Source: Microbacteriaceae bacterium
GTDB taxonomy: Bacteria; Actinomycetota; Actinomycetes; Actinomycetales; Microbacteriaceae
Reading direction: 5' to 3'
DNA length: 5,193 nt
Assembly: GCA_025463615.1 (NCBI GenBank)
Contig: JAODAU010000209.1
Span: forward strand, 1-5,193
The notes below the pieces were generated by a model. It was not told the DNA's origin, searched no databases, and saw nothing but the letters and a program-made list of their open reading frames with translations. Numbering within the stretch: the first letter of the stretch is position 1; each line of letters starts with the position of its first letter. A program made the position numbers and the translations under genes. This document shows positions 1-5,193 of this stretch, in pieces.

Positions 1-366
1 TCCCATGACGAGGCCGAGCAGGATCGCGACGACCGGCGGGAAGTGCCAGCTCACCATCGAGGTGGCGACCACGATGCCGACGAAGGCGGCGATCGATCCG
101 ACCGACAGGTCGATGTGGCCGGCGATGATCACCATCACCATTCCGATGGCCAGGATGAGCACGTAGGCGTTCTGGTTCACCAGGTTGATGAGGTTGATCG
201 GGTCGAGCGTGAGCCCGCCGGTCAGGATCTCGAACAGGATGATGATGACGACGAGCGCACCGAGGATTCCGACCTGGCGACCGGTGCCCTGGGCACCGCC
301 GAACATCTTGCCCAGGTCGCGGATGTGGAATCCCGACTTGGCCGGGGTTTCAGGGGTTGCGCTCAT
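1..366 (-). CDS. mmsB: MmsB/GguB-type sugar ABC transporter permease, N-terminal part
   Basis: This is the membrane subunit of a monosaccharide ABC importer of the BPD_transp_2 (ribose/xylose permease) family. It forms the channel through which sugar passes after delivery by a binding protein. Only the first 122 residues are present; the gene runs off the left edge. A soluble N-terminus of about 30 residues is followed by hydrophobic segments near 33-50, 66-82, 88-103 and 108-122. Between the second and third lies GHIDLSVGS (83-91), a hallmark of MmsB/XylH-like permeases, where many relatives have GGIDLSVG. The ATG at 366-364 overlaps the TGA of the ATPase gene as ATGA, which indicates translational coupling. 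The bases just upstream hold only a weak ribosome site (GAG), as expected for a coupled gene. The substrate cannot be read from this part; relatives handle xylose, arabinose, galactose or glucose. Confidence 0.92.
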   Translation of the reverse strand, partial: MSATPETPAKSGFHIRDLGKMFGGAQGTGRQVGILGALVVIIILFEILTGGLTLDPINLINLVNQNAYVLILAIGMVMVIIAGHIDLSVGSIAAFVGIVVATSMVSWHFPPVVAILLGLVMG

Positions 367-1946
367 TTGCTCGTAACTTTCTTCTTCGCGGAGGTCATGC
401 TTCGCAGGAGAGTCTCGGGATCGGCTTCTTCGGCGGGGAGGTCGTTCGTTATCGCGCCCTCGAAGATCGTGTAGATGCGGTCGGAGACGCCGAGGAGTTC
501 GGGCAGCTCGGACGAGATGAGGATGACGCCCTTGCCGGTCGCGGCGAGGTCGCGGATGATGCCGTAGATCTCGGTCTTCGCGCCGACGTCGATGCCGCGG
601 GTGGGCTCGTCGAGGATCAGCAGGTCGGGGTCGGTGAACATCCACTTCGCCAGCACCACTTTCTGCTGGTTTCCGCCGGAGAGCTTGTTCACGCCCTCCT
701 GCACGGTCGGCGTCTTGATGCGCAGGCTCTTGCGGTACTGCTCCGCGACCGTGTGCTCCTCGACCTTGTTGATCACCGAGAGCTTCGCGATCTTCTTCAG
801 CTTGGCCGAGACGATCGAGTCCTGGATGTCGTCGAGCAGGTTGAGCCCGAGGGCCTTGCGGTCCTCGCTCACGTACGCGAGCCCGTTGTCGATGGCCTCG
901 GAGACCGTGCGGAGCTGGATCTCCTTGCCGTCCTTGAACACCTGGCCGGAGATGAAGTTGCCGTAGGAGCGACCGAAGAGGCTCATGGCGAGCTCGGTGC
1001 GGCCGGCGCCCATGAGGCCGGCGAAGCCGACCACCTCGCCGCGTCGCACGTAGAAGCTGGAGTTCTTCACGACCAGGCGCTCGGCGGTCAGCGGGTGCTG
1101 CACCGTCCAGTTCTTGACCTCGAAGAAGACCGGGCCGATGTCCGGCACGCGGTCGGGGAAGCGGTTCTCGAGCACACGGCCGACCATGCCGCGGATGATG
1201 CGGTTCTCGTCGACACCGCCGTCGCCGACATCCAGCGTCTCGATGGTCTTGCCGTCGCGGATGATCGTGATCGAGTCGGAGATCTGCTCGATCTCGTTGA
1301 GCTTGTGCGAGATCATGATCGACGCGATTCCGCGGCCCTTGAGGCCCAGGATCAGGTCGAGCAGGTGCTGCGAGTCGGCCTCGTTGAGGGCGGCGGTCGG
1401 CTCGTCCAGGATGAGCAGGCGCACCTTCTTGTTGAGCGCCTTCGCGATCTCGACCAGCTGCTGCTTGCCGACACCGAGGTTCTTGATCTGCGTGTCCGGG
1501 TCGTCGTCGAGGCCCACGCGGGCGAGCAGCTCGATCGCACGACGCTTCGCCTCGACCCAGTCGATCACGCCGAAACGGCGCGGCTCGTTGCCGAGGAAGA
1601 TGTTCTCGGTGATCGAGAGCTCGGGGATGAGGGCGAGCTCCTGGTGGATGATCACGATGCCGGCGGCCTCGCTCGAGCCGATGTCGCGGAAGCGCACCTC
1701 CTTGCCCTCGAAGACGATGTCGCCCGTGTAGGTGCCGTAGGGGTAGACGCCCGAGAGCACCTTCATCAACGTGGACTTGCCCGCGCCGTTCTCGCCGCAG
1801 ATCGAGTGGATCTCGTCGGCGCGCACGGTCAGCGACACGTTGTCGAGCGCCCGGACTCCCGGGAACTCCTTGGTGATCGATCGCATTTCGAGGATCGTGG
1901 GACCCTTGGCCGCGTCGACCTTGGGGGCTGGTTCAGCAATGGTCAT
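363..1946 (-). CDS. mmsA: MmsA/GguA-type sugar ABC transporter ATP-binding protein
   Basis: This is a 527-residue fusion of two ATPase domains that powers monosaccharide import from the cytoplasmic face of the membrane. Domain 1 has Walker [10 protein letters not shown] (51-59), Q-loop Gln102, an ABC signature of the form LGVGKQQ (157-163), Walker B LLILDEP (177-183) and switch His214. Domain 2 has a degenerate Walker [10 protein letters not shown] (310-318), lacking the usual Lys. It also has a canonical signature LSGGNQQK (422-429) and Walker [11 protein letters not shown] (442-451). The defective second Walker A is normal for the RbsA/XylG/MglA/MmsA class. The YPYGTY stretch (68-73) and the signature [15 protein letters not shown] point to MmsA/GguA rather than RbsA. 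The ATG at 1946 is supported by a purine-rich AGGGGG (1953-1958 on the complement) six bases upstream. Met21 is an alternative start closer to the usual length, but it lacks such a site. The gene is followed without a gap by the permease gene. Confidence 0.95.
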   Translation of the reverse strand: MTIAEPAPKVDAAKGPTILEMRSITKEFPGVRALDNVSLTVRADEIHSICGENGAGKSTLMKVLSGVYPYGTYTGDIVFEGKEVRFRDIGSSEAAGIVIIHQELALIPELSITENIFLGNEPRRFGVIDWVEAKRRAIELLARVGLDDDPDTQIKNLGVGKQQLVEIAKALNKKVRLLILDEPTAALNEADSQHLLDLILGLKGRGIASIMISHKLNEIEQISDSITIIRDGKTIETLDVGDGGVDENRIIRGMVGRVLENRFPDRVPDIGPVFFEVKNWTVQHPLTAERLVVKNSSFYVRRGEVVGFAGLMGAGRTELAMSLFGRSYGNFISGQVFKDGKEIQLRTVSEAIDNGLAYVSEDRKALGLNLLDDIQDSIVSAKLKKIAKLSVINKVEEHTVAEQYRKSLRIKTPTVQEGVNKLSGGNQQKVVLAKWMFTDPDLLILDEPTRGIDVGAKTEIYGIIRDLAATGKGVILISSELPELLGVSDRIYTIFEGAITNDLPAEEADPETLLRSMTSAKKKVTSK

Positions 1947-1955
1947 GACTGGCCC

Positions 1956-1976
1956 CCTGCTGACCTGATCAGCGGG
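1956..1976 (-). promoter_or_regulatory. Possible hairpin over the mmsA ribosome-binding site
   Basis: On the mRNA strand GCTGA (1973-1969) can pair with TCAGC (1963-1959) around a five-base loop. Beyond one C-A mismatch, CC (1976-1975) can pair with two G residues (1957-1956) of the AGGGGG ribosome site. The stem would partly hide the site and could dampen or regulate translation. It is short and no folding energy was computed, so it could be chance. Confidence 0.25.
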
Positions 1977-1977
1977 A

Positions 1978-1991
1978 TGTGTACGTTCACA
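1978..1991. promoter_or_regulatory. Lac-operator-like palindrome in the mmsA leader
   Basis: TGTGTACGTTCACA is a 14-base palindrome with one mismatched pair and a central CG. Against the core of the symmetric lac operator, TGTGAGCGCTCACA, it matches at 11 of 14 positions. It lies 32 bases upstream of the mmsA start and about 70 bases downstream of the predicted transcription start, so a bound repressor could act as a roadblock. The LacI-family protein encoded at 3393-4406 has the matching recognition helix and hinge leucine, which makes it the best candidate binder. Binding is inferred. Confidence 0.55.
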
Positions 1992-2065
1992 CTTGCGGCA
2001 AGCGCATGAGTTTTCAACGCCGGACTACCTTGTCTCGTAAGGGGCGGAAAATTGCCCGCTAACAG

Positions 2066-2095
2066 ACTAAACCCCGTCGGGACGCTTGTCGTCAA
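2066..2095 (-). promoter_or_regulatory. Candidate promoter of mmsA-mmsB
   Basis: On the minus strand a -35 box TTGACG (2095-2090; 5 of 6 matches to TTGACA) is followed after 18 bases by TTTAGT (2071-2066; 4 of 6 to TATAAT). Transcription would start near 2059, leaving a leader of roughly 110 bases before the mmsA ATG. It lies downstream of the ROK stop codon and is the best pair in this intergenic region. The -10 box is imperfect. Confidence 0.5.
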
Positions 2096-2112
2096 GTTGT
2101 GAACACAACGAC
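2085..2112. promoter_or_regulatory. Shared promoter/operator element, copy 1 (mmsA promoter)
   Basis: This 28-base stretch aligns with 3335-3363, upstream of the ROK gene, at 22 of 28 bases with a single one-base gap. On the minus strand the common core is TTGnGTTnAC followed two bases later by CTTGACGnCAAG, which includes the -35 box. Within this copy GTTGTG and CACAAC (2096-2101 and 2104-2109) form an inverted repeat around AA, directly adjoining the -35 box. Such placement fits a repressor site. Because both copies flank the ROK gene or its neighbour, the ROK regulator is the likely ligand; this is inference. Confidence 0.5.
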
Positions 2113-2123
2113 TGGATAACGAC

Positions 2124-3308
2124 TCAGGAATTCTTCACCCCCGGGCTCTGCAGCACCAGGGCGGCCGCCCCGAGCGCCTCGGCCTTCTCGCCCATCGACG
2201 ACATCACGAGTGCGGTCATCTCCCCCACGCTGGGCACGGCGTGCCGCACCAGGCCGCGCTGGATCGGGGCCAGGAAGATGCCGCCGAGCTCCGCGAGCGG
2301 GCCGCCGACGACGATTACCTCCGGGTTGATCAGGTTGGCCACGCTGGCGAGGGCGCGGCCGATGGCGAGGCCCGCGTCATCCAGCACCCGGAGCGTGGCG
2401 GAGTCGCCCTGGCGCGCGCGGGTGACGATGTCCGAGATCCGATCGACGCCCGATCGGCTGAGCAGCTCGAGCATCACGGTGATCGACGCGACCGTCTCGA
2501 GGCAGCCGCGGTTGCCGCAGTGGCAGACCACGCCGTTGTCGGTGATCGTGTCGTGGCCGATCTCGCCCGTGACGCCGAGGCCGCCGTAGAACGGCTTGCC
2601 GTTGAGGATGAGACCCGATCCGATCCCGCTGCCGATCTTGACGAACACCAGGTTCTGGATCTCGCTGTGCGGCCCCCAGGTGACCTCGGCCAGGGCGCCG
2701 AGGTTGGCGTCGTTGTCGAAGACGACGGGGAAATGCAGGCGATCCTGCAGGTCGGTGAGCTCGATGCCGACCCACTCGGGCAGGATCGCGCCCTGCACGA
2801 CCATGCCGCGCCTGCGGTCGATGGGGCCCGGGATGCCTACCCCGACCCCCAGCACGGAGGCGGCCGGGATGCCGTGCTCGTCGAGCATCGCGGCCAGCAG
2901 CATGGCGGCCTTGTCGATGCCCTCCTCGGCCCGGTGGCCGAGCGGGAGCTCCACGAACTCCTCGGCGACGACCTCGTAGCCGAGCGTGGTGATGACGATG
3001 CGCAGGTGCCTGCGGCCGAAGTCGATGCCGACCGCGACGGACTCGCTGCCGGCTAGCCGCACCAGTGAGGCGCGGCGCCCGGAGCTCGTCGTGGGCCGGG
3101 TCTCGACCAGGCCGGCCTCGGACATGATGCGCACGATGTTCGAGATCGTGGCGGTGGAGAGCCCGGTCTGGCGGGCGAGCTCGGCCTGGGTCGACGGGCC
3201 GCTCGCGAGGAGCGTGTCGGCGATGCGCTGCTGGTTGCGCTGGCGGAGGGCGGTCTGCGAGCCGGGTTTGCGGCCACCACCATGGTGCGGTTGCGTCGGC
3301 GCAGGCAT
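2124..3308 (-). CDS. ROK-family transcriptional regulator
   Basis: This 394-residue cytoplasmic sugar-responsive regulator of the NagC/Mlc/XylR type has a length typical of the family. A basic N-terminal tail precedes a winged helix-turn-helix at about 26-72 (AELARQTGLSTATISNIVR, 42-60). The ROK fold follows: a modified first phosphate loop GIDFGRRHLRI (94-104), GIPGPID (158-164), FDNDAN (197-202) with the Asp200 that serves as base in ROK sugar kinases, and GEIGH (248-252). CHCGNRGCLE (262-271) comes next. His252, Cys262, Cys264 and Cys269 have the same spacing (10, 2, 5) as the zinc ligands of E. coli Mlc. The phosphate loop departs from the kinase DxGGT form, so a regulator rather than a kinase is expected. 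No in-frame upstream start exists before a stop codon, and no ribosome site is visible ahead of the ATG at 3308. Its position directly before mmsA suggests it controls that transporter. The effector sugar is unknown. Confidence 0.93.
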   Translation of the reverse strand: MPAPTQPHHGGGRKPGSQTALRQRNQQRIADTLLASGPSTQAELARQTGLSTATISNIVRIMSEAGLVETRPTTSSGRRASLVRLAGSESVAVGIDFGRRHLRIVITTLGYEVVAEEFVELPLGHRAEEGIDKAAMLLAAMLDEHGIPAASVLGVGVGIPGPIDRRRGMVVQGAILPEWVGIELTDLQDRLHFPVVFDNDANLGALAEVTWGPHSEIQNLVFVKIGSGIGSGLILNGKPFYGGLGVTGEIGHDTITDNGVVCHCGNRGCLETVASITVMLELLSRSGVDRISDIVTRARQGDSATLRVLDDAGLAIGRALASVANLINPEVIVVGGPLAELGGIFLAPIQRGLVRHAVPSVGEMTALVMSSMGEKAEALGAAALVLQSPGVKNS

Positions 3309-3334
3309 GGGATTGAGGGTGCATCACGTCAGGG

Positions 3335-3363
3335 CTTGGCGTCAAGAAGTTAACGCAATTGAC
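3335..3363. promoter_or_regulatory. Shared promoter/operator element, copy 2 (ROK promoter)
   Basis: This is the second copy of the element at 2085-2112 (22 of 28 aligned bases identical). On the minus strand it also carries TTGACG (3345-3340), here 32-37 bases from the ROK ATG. It contains GTTAAC (3349-3354) and GTCAA/TTGAC arms at its right portion (3341-3345 and 3359-3363). The position is right for a -35 box of a transcript starting at or next to the ATG, but no convincing -10 box follows. Autoregulation by the ROK protein is the simplest explanation. Confidence 0.45.
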
Positions 3364-3392
3364 ACCGAACTGTGAGAAATGTGAACGCGGGG

Positions 3393-4406
3393 TCAGGTGG
3401 GGCGCGGCGGGGCCGTCGATTCGCGCACGATCAGCTCGGGCAGGATCTGGTCGTGGCTGGCATCCCGCCGGCCGTTGAGCTCGCTCAGCAGCATGGTGAT
3501 CGAGCGTCGGCCGATCTCCACGAAGTCCTGCCGCACCGTGGTGAGCGGCGGCCAGTAGTGGGCGGCCTCGGGGATGTCGTCGAACCCGACGATGCTGATG
3601 TCGCGTGGCACGTCGAGCCCTCCCTCGCGGAACGCGTGGATGAGCCCGAGCGCCATCTGGTCGTTCGCGGCGAACACGGCGGTGAAGTCGCGGCGGTGCA
3701 GCAGCTCGCGGCCGACGTAGTGGCCGAAGTCCGCGGTCCAGTCCCCGAGGATGGGCGGGTAGGCGATGAGGTCGGCGTCGACGATGGCGTCGATGAAGCC
3801 CCGCATCCGCGCCTCGGCTTCGATCCAGTCCTGGGGCCCTGCCAGGTGCAGGATGTGCTCGTGCCCGAGGTCGATCAGGTGCTGGGCCGCGAGGCGCGCG
3901 CCCATGAACTGGTCCACGGAGAGGCTGTGCTCGTCGCGCCGGGTGGAGTCGAGGGTGACGAGCGGAACCCGGATCTCGAGCTCCTTGATCGCGTCGAACA
4001 CCCGCACCTGCGGCGCGATGACGATGAGCGCCTCGATCGACTGGTTCATCAGGTATTCGAGCCGGTCGCGGATCGAGTCGTAGTCGCTCGTCGCGAGGCT
4101 GGTCGTGCTGATCACGTAGCCCGCCTCGCGCGCCGCCTCCTCGACGGCGTGCAGGCTGGTCGCCGCCCCGTAGTGCGCGGTCTGCGAGGTGAGCACGCCG
4201 ATCGTGCGCGAACGACTGGTCACCAGCGCCCGGGCGGCCTGGTTGGGCCGGTACCCGATCTGGTCGATCACCTGGAGCACGCGCTCCTTGGTGCTCGGGC
4301 GCAGCGCATCCGAGTTGTTGAGCACGCGGGAGACCGTCTGGTAGGAAACGCCCGCCAGCCGTGCGACATCACGGATGTTGGGGGCTCGGACCTTCTCTGG
4401 CTCCAT
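3393..4406 (-). CDS. LacI-family transcriptional repressor
   Basis: This 337-residue repressor has a LacI helix-turn-helix (IRDVARLAGVSYQTVSRVLN, 11-30), a hinge helix, and a periplasmic-binding-protein-like effector domain. The recognition stretch SYQTVSRV is identical to E. coli LacI, including Tyr22, Gln23 and Arg27 (LacI 17, 18, 22). Leu61 aligns with the LacI hinge Leu56 that inserts into a central CG. By hand alignment, Asp153, Arg200, Trp223, Asn248, Asp276, Gln293 and Phe295 match inducer-pocket residues Asp149, Arg197, Trp220, Asn246, Asp274, Gln291 and Phe293. A galactoside or related sugar is therefore a plausible effector. The C-terminal tetramerisation helix of LacI is absent, so a dimer is expected. 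The frame stays open to GTG 4475 and ATG 4469, but I prefer ATG 4406. It puts the helix-turn-helix at the usual distance, has a weak GAAAG upstream, and leaves the extra 23 codons as a leader containing a -10-like box and inverted repeats. Confidence 0.9.
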   Translation of the reverse strand: MEPEKVRAPNIRDVARLAGVSYQTVSRVLNNSDALRPSTKERVLQVIDQIGYRPNQAARALVTSRSRTIGVLTSQTAHYGAATSLHAVEEAAREAGYVISTTSLATSDYDSIRDRLEYLMNQSIEALIVIAPQVRVFDAIKELEIRVPLVTLDSTRRDEHSLSVDQFMGARLAAQHLIDLGHEHILHLAGPQDWIEAEARMRGFIDAIVDADLIAYPPILGDWTADFGHYVGRELLHRRDFTAVFAANDQMALGLIHAFREGGLDVPRDISIVGFDDIPEAAHYWPPLTTVRQDFVEIGRRSITMLLSELNGRRDASHDQILPELIVRESTAPPRPT

Positions 4407-4437
4407 GACTTTCGCGTACCCGGCTTCGTTGGCGACG

Positions 4438-4459
4438 TGTACGTTGCTCTCGGCGTACA
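4438..4459. repeat. Inverted repeat in the lacI-type gene leader, possible operator
   Basis: TGTACG (4438-4443) and CGTACA (4454-4459) are perfect six-base arms separated by ten bases. A second, overlapping pair, GTTGC (4443-4447) and GCAAC (4462-4466), lies around almost the same centre. The stretch GTGTACGTT also occurs in the left half of the operator-like palindrome at 1978-1991. If the repressor starts at 4406 this lies in its untranslated leader and may serve autoregulation. If translation starts further upstream it is coding sequence. Confidence 0.3.
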
Positions 4460-4467
4460 GCGCAACC

Positions 4468-4473
4468 ATTATC
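4468..4473 (-). promoter_or_regulatory. Candidate -10 box of the LacI-type gene
   Basis: GATAAT on the minus strand matches TATAAT at 5 of 6 positions and is the most AT-rich spot between the permease stop and the repressor start. No good -35 hexamer is found 16-19 bases upstream (TCTTCC at 17). Transcription would begin near 4461, giving a leader of about 55 bases before ATG 4406. It suggests the repressor gene has its own promoter rather than depending only on the permease transcript. Confidence 0.35.
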
Positions 4474-4502
4474 ACCCACCGCGTCGAGCCGGAAGACAGC
4501 GG

Positions 4503-4521
4503 GTGACGGACGACCCGTCAC
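4503..4521 (-). terminator. Hairpin overlapping the APC permease stop codon, possible terminator
   Basis: GTGACGG and CCGTCAC form a perfect seven-base-pair stem with a five-base loop. The upstream arm on the mRNA strand contains the TGA stop of the permease. No run of T follows, so an intrinsic terminator is not clearly supported, although U-poor hairpin terminators are reported in high-GC actinobacteria. It may instead slow 3'-end decay, or be chance. Confidence 0.3.
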
Positions 4522-5193
4522 ATTCCGCTGGCGGTATATGTCGTCGCCTTCGCGCGGCGCACGCGCTTCACCAGCGCGACGACCAGCGCCGCGACCGCGA
4601 GGATGGCCGGCACGAGCAGGTGCGCGCCCGCGAGAACCAGCAGTCCGAGCACGAGCAGGCAGGAGATCACCGCGAGCCACCAGCCGAGCGACCAGCGTGC
4701 GAGCAGGCGCACGGCGGCCAGCATCCCGAGCGCGTAGACCGCGACCATGCAGCTGGTGTGGATGAGGATGAACGGGGTGAGGTCGAGCCCGGTCGCCACG
4801 AGGGCGGCGAGGTAGACCGCCGCGAGGATGCCGACGACGGCGAGGCTGCGACGGGGGATTCCGCCCGACTCGGCGCCCCGCGCCATCCATTTCGGCAGGT
4901 CACCGTCGCGCCCGAGCGATGCGCCGAGCTTGGCGAACGCGCCGAGGTAGGCGTTGAGCACGCCGAGCGAGACGACCGCCGCGATGATCGCTACGAAGGC
5001 CGAGCCGATGCCCGGCGCGGTGCGGGCGACGAGGTCGAGCAGCGGCGCGGTGCTCGAGCCGGGCGCATCCCCGAGCACGGCGACGGTCACGACCTGCAGG
5101 GCGAGGTAGGCGATGCCGACCGCGGCGATGGCGATCGCGGTGGCCAGCGGGATGGTGCGGCGCGGGTTGCGGAACTCCCCCGCGATGTGGGTC
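4518..5193 (-). CDS. APC-family amino-acid permease, C-terminal part
   Basis: The final 224 residues of an inner-membrane amino-acid transporter of the APC superfamily are present; the N-terminus lies beyond the right edge. The visible part opens with HIAGEFRNPRRTIPLAT, the family's conserved loop (EFxNPxRxIPxA) before a membrane helix. About six hydrophobic segments follow, near 15-40, 62-87, 116-135, 137-162, 170-188 and 191-208. The loop with KLGASLGRDGDLPKW (88-102) is also typical. The protein ends in a short basic tail, KRVRRAK (209-215). The order of the last helices, and phrases such as VYALGMLAAVRLL, recall E. coli YjeH, an exporter of methionine and branched-chain amino acids. That resemblance is from memory and does not fix the substrate. 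The open frame continues past the GTG at 5090 to the window edge, so that codon is internal. Nothing links its role to the sugar transporter. Confidence 0.88.
   Translation of the reverse strand, partial: THIAGEFRNPRRTIPLATAIAIAAVGIAYLALQVVTVAVLGDAPGSSTAPLLDLVARTAPGIGSAFVAIIAAVVSLGVLNAYLGAFAKLGASLGRDGDLPKWMARGAESGGIPRRSLAVVGILAAVYLAALVATGLDLTPFILIHTSCMVAVYALGMLAAVRLLARWSLGWWLAVISCLLVLGLLVLAGAHLLVPAILAVAALVVALVKRVRRAKATTYTASGM

Noticed and set aside
310..318. Loss of the Walker A lysine in the second ATPase domain of MmsA (residues 310-318) as a sign of gene decay
   Set aside because: This change is normal in the RbsA/XylG/MglA/MmsA class, and all other motifs are intact.
1992..2002. CTTGCGGCAAG, an 11-base palindrome beside the lac-like operator
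   Set aside because: Five-base arms around one base are too short to stand out in this composition, and no second copy was seen. I kept it only as a note.
1987..2007. A six-codon upstream open frame (MRLPQV) in the mmsA leader
   Set aside because: It has no ribosome site, is very short and has no run of regulatory codons, so it is probably chance.
357..2009. A 550-codon open frame on the plus strand opposite mmsA
   Set aside because: It mirrors the mmsA coding strand in high-GC DNA. Its translation is rich in Asp, Glu, Arg and Leu with no recognisable domain, while the opposite strand has a full set of ABC ATPase motifs.
2012..2017. TTGAAA on the minus strand as a second mmsA -35 box
   Set aside because: No acceptable -10 hexamer lies 16-19 bases downstream.
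2041..2060. Possible GCGG/CCGC stem in the early mmsA leader as an attenuator
   Set aside because: Only four base pairs with a long loop and no following T-run, so not supportable.
2241..3056. A 271-codon plus-strand open frame, and a 322-codon minus-strand frame at 2377-3345, over the ROK gene
   Set aside because: Both are shadows of the ROK gene with low-complexity translations (Asp/Ala/Val-rich and Arg/His/Pro-rich). The ROK frame has intact winged-helix and zinc motifs.
4369..4890. A 173-codon minus-strand frame bridging the permease and the repressor
   Set aside because: Its Arg/Gly/Pro-rich translation is an alternative-frame reading of two well-supported genes and has no domain.

Overview
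The window is G+C-rich (about two thirds by eye, with strong G/C preference at third codon positions). Its gene types, including a ROK regulator, a LacI regulator and an MmsAB-type sugar ABC transporter, suggest a high-GC actinobacterium. A member of Microbacteriaceae or a relative would fit, but that assignment is inference and was not tested. All five genes lie on the minus strand, so transcription runs from right to left.

In transcription order the layout is as follows. (1) 5193-4518: the C-terminal half of an APC-family amino-acid permease, cut by the right edge. (2) 4406-3393: a LacI-family repressor whose DNA-reading helix and inducer-pocket residues closely match E. coli LacI. (3) 3308-2124: a ROK-family regulator with a winged-helix domain and an intact zinc motif. 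(4) 1946-363: the double ATPase subunit (MmsA/GguA type) of a multiple-monosaccharide ABC importer. (5) 366-1: the start of its permease subunit (MmsB/GguB type), joined to the ATPase by an ATGA stop/start overlap and cut by the left edge.

The likely theme is sugar uptake under two regulators. A candidate mmsA promoter sits between the ROK gene and mmsA. Its -35 box is embedded in a 28-base element that recurs (22 of 28 aligned bases identical, one gap) just upstream of the ROK gene, so ROK autoregulation plus control of the transporter is the simplest reading. A lac-operator-like palindrome with a central CG lies in the mmsA leader, as expected for the LacI-type protein encoded two genes upstream. 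The usual periplasmic-type sugar-binding protein of this transporter class is not between ROK and mmsA and is not seen in the window.

I found no RNA gene, CRISPR array, insertion sequence or phage signature. The genes are ordinary members of known families. The parts worth a second look are the intergenic regulatory sequences, not a new enzymatic or defence system.
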